64,000 nt of DNA from NCBI RefSeq assembly GCF_004521915.1, contig NZ_SDKD01000006.1, forward strand, positions 1-64,000. Reading direction: 5' to 3'. This DNA comes from Brevibacillus migulae (GTDB lineage Bacteria; Bacillota; Bacilli; Brevibacillales; Brevibacillaceae). Under the pieces are notes generated by a model. That model was given only the letters and a program-made list of their open reading frames with translations, did no database searches and was not told the origin of the DNA. Position 1 is the stretch's first letter, and each line of letters begins with the position of its first letter. Both the position numbers and the translations under genes were made by a program. Below are positions 50,859 to 60,090 of this stretch, in pieces.

Positions 50859-52682
50859 ATGTCAGGACATACATATTCATTCGATCATCAGCTTATCTTG
50901 AATGCGATCCAGTATTCCCCCATCGGGATGGCCCTCTTGTCTGCAGAAGGCAAGTGGCTGATGATCAATCGTGTCCTCTGCAGCATGCTCGGGTATACAG
51001 AAAATGAGCTGATGGCTCTATCACTCAAAGAAATCACCCATCCGGAAGATATCCCGCTGCAGCTTGACCATATCATCGCCTATCAAGCGAAGATGGATGA
51101 CGGGTATCAAGTCGAGAAGCGGTTGATCCATAAAAAAGGCTATCATCTGTGGACAATGGTGAGCGCCTCCATTGTCAAAGACGAGAACCAGGAACAAAAC
51201 TATATCTTCATGCAAGTGATCAATCAAACCGAACAAAAGCGGTCCGAAGCGCAAAATAGGGAGCGGCAGCAGCGCTACCAATCGCTGTTTCTGCAAAATC
51301 CGGATCTGGTCTATTCGCTCTCCGTAGACGGCACACTCCTATCGGTCAATGCGGCCTGTGAGCAAATTACCGGCTACCGTCCGGATGAGCTGTTCCATAT
51401 CACGCCGCTGGTGATGGAGGAAGACATCAACGAAATTACCCGCATGTTCCATCAGCATGCGCAGGAAAGCAGACAGCACTATGAAATCTGTATTCCACAT
51501 AAAAAAGGGCATTTTGTCCATCTTAGTGTGACCAACATTCCGATCGTGGTGGACGGGGAAATGGTGGGAATCTATGGGGTGGCAAAGGATATATCGGAGC
51601 AGGTCAATCTGCTTAAACGATTAACGGAAAGCGAACAAAAATACCGTTTCCTGGCCGAGCACTCCCTTGACATGATCGTGGTGTTTTCACCAGATTGCAT
51701 CTATCAATATGTGTCGCCCGCTTGCAAAGCCATCCTTGGATACGAGCCGGTGGAGCTCATTGGTGTTCGGGTGACCGAATTGCTTCATCCCGAGGATTGC
51801 TTCGAACCATGTCAGCAGACCAACGAGTGGAATCGTCACGGCGATGCACATGTATCGACTTTCCGCTATCGAAAAAAAGACGGTTCTTACATCTGGATCG
51901 AGGCACAGAGCAAACGCATACGCGACCCGCATACGCAAGCGGTAATCGAGCATGTCAGCGTCTTTCGCGATGTCACTGAACGTAAACGGGAGCAGGAGGA
52001 ATTCAGGCGCGCCCAAGAGCTGCTCCGCACATCTGAGAAGCTGACGGCAGTTGGCCAAATGGCTGCCGGCATTGCACATGAAATCCGCAATCCGCTTACT
52101 TCTTTGAAAGGCTTTCTCCAGGTGATGAAGACCACCAAAGAAGAGAAGGACTTTTACTATGAAATCATGGAATCCGAGCTGAATCGGATCCAAACGATTC
52201 TGAATGAACTGCTGTTTTTTGCCAAACCCAAGCAGCCCAGCTATGAACGCACCTGCATGCAAACCCTTGTGGCGCAAGTGACGACGCTCTTGGAATCTCA
52301 AGCCATCTTGACGGATGCACAGATTCAAGCCAGCCTGCCTGCGGAAGAGCTGTATGTCTCCTGCGACCAGGATCAGATCAAACAAGTGTTTATCAATATG
52401 ATCAAAAATGGCTTGGAGGCCATGGTGCATGGAGGCATCCTGACCATCGCGATGCAAAAAGAAGAACCGTATGTCCATATTCGGATTACCGATCAAGGAC
52501 CAGGGATCCCGCCTGAGCTGATCCATAATCTCGGACAGCCCTTTTTTACCACAAAAGAAACGGGGACAGGCTTGGGACTCTCCATCAGCTATTCCATCAT
52601 TGAAGCTCATATGGGGAAAATTGCAATTGAGAGCACCCCTGGAGAAGGAACCACCTTTACGATCTCGCTGCCGCTGGCCTGA
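50859..52682 (+). CDS. Three-PAS sensor histidine kinase (KinA/KinE-like)
   Basis: The 607-residue cytoplasmic kinase has three PAS domains (about 10-130, 140-250 and 260-385), each with an HPED/VMEED-type loop and a PAC-like tail, and a HisKA/HATPase unit. The phosphorylated histidine is near residue 407 in GIAHEIRNPLTSLKG; the N box is NMIKNGLEAM and G1/G2 are DQGPGIP and GTGLGLSIS. No membrane helix or response regulator partner is adjacent, as in orphan kinases that feed the Spo0F/Spo0A relay. That role is likely but not shown. A second ATG with better ribosome spacing (6 nt) is chosen. Confidence 0.9.
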   Translation: MSGHTYSFDHQLILNAIQYSPIGMALLSAEGKWLMINRVLCSMLGYTENELMALSLKEITHPEDIPLQLDHIIAYQAKMDDGYQVEKRLIHKKGYHLWTMVSASIVKDENQEQNYIFMQVINQTEQKRSEAQNRERQQRYQSLFLQNPDLVYSLSVDGTLLSVNAACEQITGYRPDELFHITPLVMEEDINEITRMFHQHAQESRQHYEICIPHKKGHFVHLSVTNIPIVVDGEMVGIYGVAKDISEQVNLLKRLTESEQKYRFLAEHSLDMIVVFSPDCIYQYVSPACKAILGYEPVELIGVRVTELLHPEDCFEPCQQTNEWNRHGDAHVSTFRYRKKDGSYIWIEAQSKRIRDPHTQAVIEHVSVFRDVTERKREQEEFRRAQELLRTSEKLTAVGQMAAGIAHEIRNPLTSLKGFLQVMKTTKEEKDFYYEIMESELNRIQTILNELLFFAKPKQPSYERTCMQTLVAQVTTLLESQAILTDAQIQASLPAEELYVSCDQDQIKQVFINMIKNGLEAMVHGGILTIAMQKEEPYVHIRITDQGPGIPPELIHNLGQPFFTTKETGTGLGLSISYSIIEAHMGKIAIESTPGEGTTFTISLPLA

Positions 52683-52711
52683 CGCTTTTGTTGAACAAGG
52701 AGGAGTTTGTA

Positions 52712-53155
52712 TTGTTCCCGCACCTGATCGGCACCCCTTTTTCCCAATCGGACCACCCGCTCACACTCCACGGGCAGGTACAAAAGCGCCTCTTCACCGC
52801 TGGAAAAGAGGCGCTTCCTCATGAATATTCCGCTTTGCTAGCCGGGAATGGCGCCACGATTAGCCACCTTTTTGACAACCCATCCGCTTTTCGGGAGCGT
52901 CATCGGTTCGCGTGGGAAGGGCCCCCATTCCTTCACGCCTTGCGCTCGATCAAAGAGGCCGATCTGGAATGGCTGGGCGTGGTGCATACCCACCCGCTTA
53001 CACCGCCGGTTCCCTCGCCAAGCGATCTGGCAGGCTGGCATTATCCTACGCTAAGCTACTGGATTCTCTCCTTGGCCGATCCCACCCAGCCTTCGCTCGT
53101 GTTATACCAGTGGGAACAAGGACGGTTCATAGAGCGGCCGTATGTTATCGGGTAA
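52712..53155 (+). CDS. JAMM/Mov34 (M67) metalloprotease-like protein
   Basis: The 147-residue protein contains a JAMM metal-binding pattern: Glu38 in LPHEYSALLAG, then H92 and H94 in VVHTHPLTPPVPSPSD with Asp105. JAMM/JAB1 domains in bacteria remove C-terminal extensions from ubiquitin-like sulfur carriers or act in cofactor assembly. The start is TTG 52712 with AAGGAGG 8 nt upstream. The gene follows the kinase stop after 29 nt, so they may be co-transcribed. No sulfur-carrier gene adjoins. Confidence 0.83.
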   Translation: MFPHLIGTPFSQSDHPLTLHGQVQKRLFTAGKEALPHEYSALLAGNGATISHLFDNPSAFRERHRFAWEGPPFLHALRSIKEADLEWLGVVHTHPLTPPVPSPSDLAGWHYPTLSYWILSLADPTQPSLVLYQWEQGRFIERPYVIG

Positions 53156-53161
53156 GAGTGG

Positions 53162-53605
53162 CTAACGTACCCGAATTTCCGGTTCTACATGCAGCGCTAC
53201 ATTTCCCCGAAGCGCCTTGGAGATCATGCATACCTGCTCAGCACGATGGGCGAATTGCGTTAGTTTTTCCACCATGTCCTCACCTGCACCGCTAACCACA
53301 ATCGTCGGCCGGTGGATGATCTTGCTGAAGGTTTGGTTCCCGCCCTCCACAGTGACGATGCCTTCCGATTGCACAGTCAGCGATTCCACCTTCACCTCAC
53401 GCTTTTCCAGGATGGCTGCCAGCGTGATGATATAGCAATTCAATGCCGCACCGATCAGCAGCTCCTCCGGATTGGTTCCCGCTCCCGGTCCATCGAGTTC
53501 GGCAGGTATCGATATTTGTGCGGAAAGCCCCTTCCCCGTCAATTCACCCGTTCCCAGGCGTCCTCCCTGCCATGATGCTTTCATCGAAAAGCGATGTTCG
53601 GTCAT
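53162..53605 (-). CDS. OsmC-family protein
   Basis: The 147-residue protein is an OsmC/Ohr-fold thiol peroxidase homologue, with Cys57 (GAALNCYIIT) and Cys126 (QVCMISKALRG) in the expected places and Glu48 in NPEELLIGA. OsmC proteins reduce organic hydroperoxides or fatty-acid hydroperoxides using lipoyl or low-molecular-weight thiols. The start follows GGGAGG at 9 nt. It is convergent with the JAMM gene and downstream of floT. Confidence 0.88.
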   Translation of the reverse strand: MTEHRFSMKASWQGGRLGTGELTGKGLSAQISIPAELDGPGAGTNPEELLIGAALNCYIITLAAILEKREVKVESLTVQSEGIVTVEGGNQTFSKIIHRPTIVVSGAGEDMVEKLTQFAHRAEQVCMISKALRGNVALHVEPEIRVR

Positions 53606-53632
53606 ATCGGTTTGCCTCCCTCTCCTGCATGC

Positions 53633-55156
53633 TTATGATTCTTTCCCTTGCTCATTTTCTTCTGGTGCCGGGGGCGCTGCTGCCATCTGTTTGGCCGGTT
53701 CCGTCTTCATGAAGCTGGCGATCATCCGGTTCATATCCAGACCGGAAACATCCTTCAGCATCTCGGGGAGCTGCGCCATCATTTTGGTCACATTGTTGCT
53801 GAGACGGTTCACGCCATCACCCTGACCGTTTCCGGTGTCAATGATCGTTACTTTATCGATCGCAGTCATTGGCTCAGCCACTTTCTCCGCTAGCTCCGGC
53901 AGCATTTTGGCGATGATGTCCAGCACGGCTGCCTGCCCGAATTTTTCGTAAGCTTCGGCCAGCTTCTCTTTCCCTTCCGCCTCTGCTTCCAGCTTGAGTC
54001 GAGTCACTTCGGCCTCCGCCGTACCTCTTGCCCGGTCCGCTTCAGCAATCGCCAAGCCTTCCAGCCGCTTTTGCTCTGCCTGTGCCTTCGCCTCTGCCTC
54101 GATCCGGTACTTGAGTGCATCCGCCTCACGCAGCTTCTTGGCCTTTTCGGCTTCGGCCGCCTGCTCGACAGCGTAGCGATCGGCATCCGCTTTTTTCTTT
54201 ACTTCCGCGTCGTATTGACGCTCGCGGCGGAGAATCTCCTTTTCCTCCAGCTCGATCTCTTTTTGCTTGCGGACGATGTCGATCTTCATTTCTTCTTCGG
54301 TTACCTGCTGCTTGGTGACGGCCTCTTGCAGCTTATATGCCTGGTCGGCCGAAGCTTTTGCCCGGTCCTGCTCTTGCTTGAAGGCCGCTACCTTCAGTTC
54401 TTTTTCCTTTTCGGCTTCGGCAATGTTTGTTTCTTTCAACAGCTCCGCTTTACGCGCTTCCTCCTCCGCTTGTGCCTGCCTGATCCGCGCTTCCTTGTCC
54501 GCGTCAGCCTGGGAGATAGTCGCATCCCGCTTCACTGCTGCAATCTGCGGAATCCCCAGCGCCGCGAGATAGCCGTTTTTATCACGAACATCTTTGATCG
54601 TGAAGCTGACCACGGAAAGCCCCATTTTTTTCAAATCCTTGGCCGCTACCGCCTGGACTTCCTGGGCAAAGCGTTCCCGATTTTTATAGATTTCCTCGAC
54701 GGTCATGCTGCCCAGTATCGCCCGCAGATAGCCCTCCAGCACCTCTTGCGCCTCGCCCTTCAAGGCCTCATCGCTTTTGCCCATGAATTGCTCGGCAGCC
54801 GTAGCGATGTCCTCAATCGATCCGCCGACCTTGATGATCGCCACACCGTCCGCCATGACAGGTACCCCTTGTTCGGTGTAAACTTCCGGTGTGGATACGT
54901 CCAGTTTATGGGAGAGCAGGCTCAAGTAATTGGCTTGCTGAAAAATCGGCAGGATAAACGCCCCGCCGCCTCGCACGATTTTCATTTTGCGTCCCGAGTC
55001 GTCGGACAACACATTTTTCGTACCGAGAAAGCTTCCCGTGACGATCATGGCCTGATCCGCCCCAACTGTCCGGTACCGGGCCCAGAAGGCAATTCCCAGG
55101 ATTACCAATACGGCCACTACAACACCGATTGTCATGAACGTTGAATACTCAGTCAT
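53633..55156 (-). CDS. floT: Flotillin FloT
   Basis: The 507-residue protein has one N-terminal membrane segment (about 8-27), an SPFH/PHB domain (about 40-210), and a long coiled-coil region rich in Glu, Ala and Lys (about 215-420) with repeats such as EAEAK. The C-terminus has a hydrophobic VLDIIAKMLPELA helix and a polar tail. Flotillins organise functional membrane microdomains and affect signalling and wall synthesis. The start overlaps yuaF by 4 nt (ATGA). Confidence 0.94.
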   Translation of the reverse strand: MTEYSTFMTIGVVVAVLVILGIAFWARYRTVGADQAMIVTGSFLGTKNVLSDDSGRKMKIVRGGGAFILPIFQQANYLSLLSHKLDVSTPEVYTEQGVPVMADGVAIIKVGGSIEDIATAAEQFMGKSDEALKGEAQEVLEGYLRAILGSMTVEEIYKNRERFAQEVQAVAAKDLKKMGLSVVSFTIKDVRDKNGYLAALGIPQIAAVKRDATISQADADKEARIRQAQAEEEARKAELLKETNIAEAEKEKELKVAAFKQEQDRAKASADQAYKLQEAVTKQQVTEEEMKIDIVRKQKEIELEEKEILRRERQYDAEVKKKADADRYAVEQAAEAEKAKKLREADALKYRIEAEAKAQAEQKRLEGLAIAEADRARGTAEAEVTRLKLEAEAEGKEKLAEAYEKFGQAAVLDIIAKMLPELAEKVAEPMTAIDKVTIIDTGNGQGDGVNRLSNNVTKMMAQLPEMLKDVSGLDMNRMIASFMKTEPAKQMAAAPPAPEENEQGKES

Positions 55157-55686
55157 TGCAAGCCCTCCTCCATTTCCTCTAGGCGTTCTACGTAGAGCAC
55201 ATGATCTCTGACCTCGAGGACGATCACACGCGCACCTTCCGGAATGGGACGATTGGTCATGCTAGCGGCCATATGATTGCTCCGCCCGCTCACCATCGTG
55301 ATCAAGATCTCGCCCACACCTCCTGCAGGTATGGCCGTGAGCACTTCTCCTGCCTGCCCCACCAGCTCATGAATCGAATAACCGATGGTCGTCTCCGCAC
55401 GCTCCATCGGCTCCACCCAGACGAAATAGGACAGGACGGCAATCGCTGCACCCCCTGCTACTGACAGCAGCATGATTGTGTCTGCTGAAAATGAGCTTGC
55501 TTGGGTTAACAGCAAGCCGCTCCCGCCAAAGGCTGTCACCCCGCTGACCAGCGTTACCGGCTGAAGAACAGGGATCTCGATATGTCCCAGCCAATGACCA
55601 AGAATGTCGCTGAACAACAGCATGCACAAGGCATAAACAAGGCCAAACCCGATGCAGACCGCATAAAGTGTCACAGCCCACTCCAC
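55153..55686 (-). CDS. yuaF: NfeD-like membrane protein YuaF
   Basis: The 177-residue protein has three to four N-terminal hydrophobic segments and a C-terminal NfeD beta-barrel (VGQAGEVLTAIPAGGVGEILIT, then GARVIVLEVRDHVLYVE), the usual partner of flotillins. The start GTG 55686 follows AAAGGAGG by 9 nt; an ATG 21 nt earlier sits upstream of that site. It overlaps floT by 4 nt, a conserved yuaF-floT pair. Confidence 0.88.
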   Translation of the reverse strand: MEWAVTLYAVCIGFGLVYALCMLLFSDILGHWLGHIEIPVLQPVTLVSGVTAFGGSGLLLTQASSFSADTIMLLSVAGGAAIAVLSYFVWVEPMERAETTIGYSIHELVGQAGEVLTAIPAGGVGEILITMVSGRSNHMAASMTNRPIPEGARVIVLEVRDHVLYVERLEEMEEGLQ

Positions 55687-55773
55687 ACATGAACGCCTCC
55701 TTTCCATATATTTCTACATCATGTAATACGAGGAAGGAGGGATAATGTTTCGTTTTGTCGTAAATTGCTAGCT

Positions 55774-56100
55774 TTAATGCCGCGGAGCCCAGAGCATGAT
55801 GGACACGCCGACCAGGCAAATGGCAGCTCCGACCCAATCGTACAGATCAGGAATTTTCTTATCCACCCACCATCCCCACAAGACGGCGAGGATGATAAAA
55901 ACGCCGCCATAAGCAGCATAGACCCGGCCAAAGCTGGGGAACTGCTGCAAGGTCGGGATAACACCGTAGCCGATCAGGATCAGGCTTCCTACCATCCCCA
56001 CCCAGAGCGGTTTCGACTCCCTGAGCCACAGCCAGACTAGGTAGCCGCCGCCGATTTCCGCCAGCCCGGCCAATAGGAATAACAATATCGCGTGAAACAA
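55774..56100 (-). CDS. ynfA: YnfA family membrane protein
   Basis: The 108-residue protein has four membrane helices and the YnfA (UPF0060) hallmark LAEIGGGYLVWLWLRE, with YAAYGGVFIILAVLWGW and DWVGAAICLVGV. It belongs to the small drug/metabolite-type transporters; its function is unknown. The start TTG 56100 follows GGGAGAG at 7 nt and gives the family's usual length; longer N-termini are not conserved. The last gene of a minus-strand run. Confidence 0.87.
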   Translation of the reverse strand: MFHAILLFLLAGLAEIGGGYLVWLWLRESKPLWVGMVGSLILIGYGVIPTLQQFPSFGRVYAAYGGVFIILAVLWGWWVDKKIPDLYDWVGAAICLVGVSIMLWAPRH

Positions 56101-56158
56101 CGGGTCACTCTCCCATTCTGCCCTGGCTTTTTTCAACGCTGCATTACACTTCATAACT

Positions 56159-56875
56159 TTATCGCTTGAGATGGTCGCCATAAAACTCGGTTTGCATGCG
56201 GATGATCAGCGCCTCGATCGCTTCTCTGTCTGCCTGTTCCTGCAATCGCGTCCGCTCATAGGCTTTCTCCATCTCGGCAAAGCATTTGTCCGCATAAGCC
56301 AATAGCTCGTCCAGCGGCCATTCCCCCCGTTTTATGGCCAACAGCTCCTGCCAGTTGGGGCGTTTTACCTGCATCGCCCCTTCAGCCAGCAGCTCTTTGC
56401 CAGTCTGCAGCAAGCGAATCAGATGACTGGCATCCTTTCCGTCATAATCGGATGAGGATCGTTCCGACAGCTTGCGAATATTGCGGATGGCATAGCCGCC
56501 AAAGGAATGGAACACTTTTTTCGTCACAAAGAGCCCCCGGCTTGCCCGCAGCTCTTCGCCGTATGCAGTGAGGACCAGCGTATCTTCGCGATCAATAAAC
56601 AATAGTTCCAATATGTTGGGATTTCCCTTCATGGCCAGCTGTACGTACTTTTTCAGGGCGTAGACCACCATATCCGGCACTTTCAGCATCGTTTGTTCAT
56701 ATGTATCCAGTCCCAGCACCGTGTGCCACGGGGCAAAAGCGATCCCGCGCAGATCGATGTCGCTCGCAGCCGTTTCCGTGCCATAGCTGCGGCTGCCGGC
56801 ATACGCGAGACAGAGAAGATGGTCTTGCAAAAACGGTTCCTGCTGCATGATCGACTCCAACAGCTGTTCGTTCAT
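56159..56875 (-). CDS. Nucleotidyltransferase-domain protein (YcgL-like)
   Basis: The 238-residue protein has the Pol-beta nucleotidyltransferase signature GSRSYGTETAASDIDLRG (G27-S28, D39 and D41 metal ligands). It resembles the YcgL/predicted nucleotidyltransferase family with a long helical C-terminal region (AYADKCFAEMEKAYERTRLQ). Family members can be antitoxin- or phage-type enzymes; none is shown here. It ends 59 nt before ynfA and starts 9 nt after a ribosome site GGAGG. Confidence 0.83.
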   Translation of the reverse strand: MNEQLLESIMQQEPFLQDHLLCLAYAGSRSYGTETAASDIDLRGIAFAPWHTVLGLDTYEQTMLKVPDMVVYALKKYVQLAMKGNPNILELLFIDREDTLVLTAYGEELRASRGLFVTKKVFHSFGGYAIRNIRKLSERSSSDYDGKDASHLIRLLQTGKELLAEGAMQVKRPNWQELLAIKRGEWPLDELLAYADKCFAEMEKAYERTRLQEQADREAIEALIIRMQTEFYGDHLKR

Positions 56876-56895
56876 CCATTCATGCCTCCTCGCGT

Positions 56896-57354
56896 TTACA
56901 GCACATTTCCGATATATGAAGGGACATACTGGGGATCATGCAGCGCCTTCCACACTTGTTCACGTCGGGATACATTATCGAGCGGCAAGGTGCGAAACGC
57001 TTCCAGGCTGACCCAGCCCGCCCAGACGATTTGCTCGCCCTCTACTCCGCCCGGTGTGGGTTCCTGCTTCTGCGATTGCGGATCAAGCTTGGCCAATACT
57101 CCGATCCCCACGGTATGCTTACCGGGTGCTTGTGCATCGATGCGCTCATCCACCCAGAGCAATCGTTCAAACGTGACGTCCATTCCCGTTTCTTCGCGCA
57201 CCTCTCGTTTGGTGGCCACTGCAATGGATTCCTGAAATTCGATTCCACCCCCGGGCAGGCTGTAGACCACGGCGCCCTTGGATTCTTCTTGGATCAACAG
57301 GATCTTCTCTTCATGAACGACCACCACGCTTACTCTCATTCGAATCTGTCCCAT
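56896..57354 (-). CDS. Nudix hydrolase
   Basis: The 152-residue protein has a complete Nudix box, GGGIEFQESIAVATKREVREETGMDVTF in outline (G-x5-E-x7-REVxEExG), and the usual strands, so it should hydrolyse a nucleoside diphosphate linked to another group. The start ATG 57354 follows GGAGGAG and lies within the 3' end of the upstream gene in another frame. The substrate is unknown. Confidence 0.88.
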   Translation of the reverse strand: MGQIRMRVSVVVVHEEKILLIQEESKGAVVYSLPGGGIEFQESIAVATKREVREETGMDVTFERLLWVDERIDAQAPGKHTVGIGVLAKLDPQSQKQEPTPGGVEGEQIVWAGWVSLEAFRTLPLDNVSRREQVWKALHDPQYVPSYIGNVL

Positions 57355-58096
57355 GTATCTCTCCTCCATCCACTGAAGAATCGCGGTGCAGATCAAGCGC
57401 ATTAATCTGTTCCGTAACAAAACGTTCTACCAGCGCATCCCAGCCGTAACTCCGCAGAAAAGCTGCTTCCTCTGCTGTCACGGGCAATAACGCTAGGAAG
57501 GAATACATCTGTTCCCCGTTAAAATAGTGAGCAAAGCCGTCTTCTTCAAAGGAAAGCGGCACAACAATGACATGATTCATCCGTGAAGCCGCGACGATCG
57601 GGGCCTCCAGCACGAACTGATCTCCTACATCGATTGTCATTCCCTTCTCTTCATAAGCGGTTCTGACATGGCGGGAGACCTCAAGCAGGTGCGTGATCAT
57701 GTCTGTTTCTCTTTTATACGAGTATAGCAGCAGCTCTATTCCGCCTGCCTGATGCAAGCCAGCTGTCGCGTAAGTCCACCAGCCTCTTTTTCGTGTTGGC
57801 GGATAAATGGCGATGGGAACCGGCTGGTGTTCTTCTGCGCGAACTTCTCCCTCTGCGCCAAACATCGCGGCGTAGTGACGGAGGACTTCGGTGCTCAGCG
57901 GCAAGGTTTTGGTCGGGAAGATTTCTTTCCCATCCGCCGCTTCCATCTCCTCAGGTTCTATACGCATGAATTCTACCGCTTCGCTCCGTTCACCGCTGAG
58001 CCCTGAAAAGGAGGAGTGCTTTCGCTTCCAAATCCAGCGGAAGATCGTCGCGATCAGCAACATTGAAAGGAAGGCAATGACGATCCATTTGATCAT
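57311..58096 (-). CDS. Suppressor-of-fused-like domain protein, membrane-anchored
   Basis: The 261-residue protein begins with one hydrophobic segment (WIVIAFLSMLLIATIFRW) and has a domain with PIAIYPPTRKRGWWTYATAGL, GGIELLLYS, and later NHVIVVPLSFEEDG, a pattern resembling bacterial suppressor-of-fused (SUFU) domains, which often act in immunity or self-protection to toxins. No toxin gene adjoins. The C-terminal 15 residues are translated from DNA that also encodes the start of the Nudix gene. The ribosome site is weak. Confidence in SUFU is moderate. Confidence 0.65.
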   Translation of the reverse strand: MIKWIVIAFLSMLLIATIFRWIWKRKHSSFSGLSGERSEAVEFMRIEPEEMEAADGKEIFPTKTLPLSTEVLRHYAAMFGAEGEVRAEEHQPVPIAIYPPTRKRGWWTYATAGLHQAGGIELLLYSYKRETDMITHLLEVSRHVRTAYEEKGMTIDVGDQFVLEAPIVAASRMNHVIVVPLSFEEDGFAHYFNGEQMYSFLALLPVTAEEAAFLRSYGWDALVERFVTEQINALDLHRDSSVDGGEIHGTDSNESKRGGRS

Positions 58097-58187
58097 AGTC
58101 AGGAGATTTTCCTCTTCTCTTACAGTTGTATGGAAAATGGTTTTGCTCTTTCCCCCATGATATCATTTTCACCTTTCGCGGCCGTTA

Positions 58188-58212
58188 TAAAAAGGCTCCT
58201 GAGTTGAGGAGC
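58188..58212 (-). terminator. Terminator-like hairpin after the beta-lactamase remnant
   Basis: GCTCCT (58195-58200) pairs with AGGAGC (58207-58212), followed on the minus strand by CCTTTTTAT. Confidence 0.6.
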
Positions 58213-58236
58213 AGTCTCATAGAGCCGACAGTTCGG

Positions 58237-58494
58237 TTATAGATCCATGAGATAGGTTCTGCAAAGCAAGATGGCGCTTAATAGATGCGAAGCGCCTGAA
58301 TTATACGACATTTTTTCGCCTGGCTTTTCAACCATATTTCTTTCCAGATTGAATTTTACCCAGTTTTTTGTGTTGATCATCGGAAAAGGTCTTCCGCCCC
58401 AAGTGCCAAACTCCGGCCAGTCATAACCGGGCGTCATGGTCAGCAAGTGCTCGATGGTTATCTCTTTCTTCGGTGAAGGTTCAAACGAGACCAT
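58237..58494 (-). pseudogene. Remnant of a beta-lactamase-related serine hydrolase
   Basis: The 85-residue frame resembles an internal piece of a class C beta-lactamase-like serine hydrolase: HLLTMTPGYDWPE, then VKFNLERNMVEKPGEKMSYN and SGASHLLSAIL. The catalytic SxxK region that should lie upstream and the C-terminal half are missing. The fragment lacks a ribosome site and is followed by a terminator-like hairpin. It looks like the middle of a decayed gene in the accessory patch. Confidence 0.7.
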
Positions 58495-58542
58495 CCTTTT
58501 TCATGATTACGTATCCATAGGAAACACCGCTTGATCTGTTTA

Positions 58543-59703
58543 CTAAGCCCGATACGCCTCCTGTAAGATCCGCAGATAGTCCCCCTCGGTCACGGTGCGT
58601 ACATTGCTCGGCGTAGACCCATTTTTAACGGACAGCTCGACAATCCGCGGGAAATCCTCCTCTTTCACACCTGGCAAGTCTCTGAGCCGCGGAATGTTGA
58701 GGCTCTGCGTCCAGTTTTCGATCCCTTCGACCAGCTTTTCACAAGCATCGTCGTCCGTATCGATGTCACTTGCAAATCCCATGTAACGAGCCAGTCTGGC
58801 GTGCATTCCCTTATCCTCCTCGGCATTGAAGCGCAGCACATGCGGCAAAAAGACCGAATTCGCCACACCATGCGGGGTATCATATAAGCCGCCCAGCGCT
58901 TCCGCCAGACAGTGTACGGCTGCCACATCAGCAGAACCAAAACAGAGGCCGGCCAAAAGACTGCCCTCCAGCATATCAGCTCGCGCCTGCTGGTCTTTGC
59001 CATTAGCATATGCCCGTGGAAGTGCGGCTACGATCTTCTCCATCGCTCTCGCTCCGAGTGCTTGGGAGATTGGGTTTGTCACCTTACATGTATAGCCCTC
59101 GATGGCATGCACGAGCGCGTCCACCCCGGTGGCAGCGGTCACTGCTTGCGGAACACTGTACGTGAGTTCCGGGTCCAGTACCGCTACCGTCGGACGAAGC
59201 GCCGCATGCTTCAGCGTCATTTTTCGATGAGTCGCCACTTCGGTGATCACTGCGGAGCGCGTGACCTCCGAGCCCGTCCCTGCTGTAGTGGGAACGCATA
59301 CAATCGGAGCGATATGGGAATAAGCTAAAAGCCCGTCCGCATATTCGGTCGGAGTGCCGCCATTCGGCCCGATCAGGGCAATGGTTTTGCCGGTATCCAT
59401 CGCACTGCCCCCTCCGACTGCCACGACCATCTCGGCGGCCGCATCCCGGAAGAGAGTCGCCCCAGCCAAGCATTCGGTATCGCGAGGATTTTGGCTGATG
59501 GCATCAAACAAGGTAACCTTGTATCCTGCTTCCTCTAGGGCTGACTGAATCGGCTCGACAAGCCCAGCGCGAATGACACCGGGATCACTGACCAGAAGAA
59601 TCGATTTCCCCAGTCCCAACGGTTCCAGGATCGCTGGCAGCTGCCTGGCCTTTCCCATCCCCATCTCGATGCGTGTGGAGCAAAAATAGCTGTATGGCTG
59701 CAT
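58543..59703 (-). CDS. Iron-containing alcohol dehydrogenase
   Basis: The 386-residue protein is a group III metal-dependent alcohol dehydrogenase: the NAD loop VGGGSAMDTGK, VPTTAGTGSEVTRSAV, and the metal ligands in GVDALVHAIEGY (Asp, His) and VHCLAEALGGLYDTPHG (two His). Members reduce aldehydes or oxidise alcohols such as ethanol, butanol or lactaldehyde. The start ATG follows GGAGGGA. A promoter CTGACA/TATGAT (18-bp spacer, 59768-59739) lies between the gene and the inverted-repeat element, so the element is outside the transcript. Confidence 0.9.
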   Translation of the reverse strand: MQPYSYFCSTRIEMGMGKARQLPAILEPLGLGKSILLVSDPGVIRAGLVEPIQSALEEAGYKVTLFDAISQNPRDTECLAGATLFRDAAAEMVVAVGGGSAMDTGKTIALIGPNGGTPTEYADGLLAYSHIAPIVCVPTTAGTGSEVTRSAVITEVATHRKMTLKHAALRPTVAVLDPELTYSVPQAVTAATGVDALVHAIEGYTCKVTNPISQALGARAMEKIVAALPRAYANGKDQQARADMLEGSLLAGLCFGSADVAAVHCLAEALGGLYDTPHGVANSVFLPHVLRFNAEEDKGMHARLARYMGFASDIDTDDDACEKLVEGIENWTQSLNIPRLRDLPGVKEEDFPRIVELSVKNGSTPSNVRTVTEGDYLRILQEAYRA

Positions 59704-59738
59704 GACATTCCCTCCTGCTCGGTGTAAGTCTTATTCCC

Positions 59739-59768
59739 ATCATACAAGTGTTGGAAGGATGCTGTCAG
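59739..59768 (-). promoter_or_regulatory. Predicted promoter of the alcohol dehydrogenase gene
   Basis: On the minus strand CTGACA (59768-59763) and TATGAT (59744-59739) are spaced by 18 bp. It starts 22 bp from the edge of the inverted-repeat element. Confidence 0.5.
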
Positions 59769-59789
59769 TAAAAAACTGGCACTTTATTG

Positions 59790-60023
59790 TTTGTGCAAAC
59801 ATAGTGGTAGGCGAAGGGAAGAGAGGGCGGGGCTGCGTTCTTGCCACACCCGCAAGGGAGTGGCGACTGTCCGGTTCCGCTGCCAAAAACGGTACGTCAC
59901 GCAAAAGTTTCGAGGAAGCCTATTCAACCGTAGAGGTTGCGCGACAAGCGTGTACCGTTTTTAGCAGCTCCACCTAAGCAGGTGTGACAAACACTCCGCC
60001 CGTCCCTCTCTTCCCTTCCTCAC
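59790..60023. repeat. Composite element copy B, module 1: nested inverted repeat
   Basis: This is the second copy of the module at 7893-8126. Outer arms are 59813-59831 with 59999-60018; inner arms correspond one by one to copy A. Two substitutions in the right arms (GTTTTTA for GTTTTTG and GCAGG for GCGGG) break pairs on the plus strand but give G-U pairs in a minus-strand RNA, so the fold would be kept in that orientation. No gene is credible; in-frame stops interrupt the open frame. Confidence 0.85.
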
Positions 60024-60090
60024 GTTACTTTTTTATTAAGACGAGCGATAAAAAGATCTTTTTACTTTTTTATTTTTTATCTTATTTACA

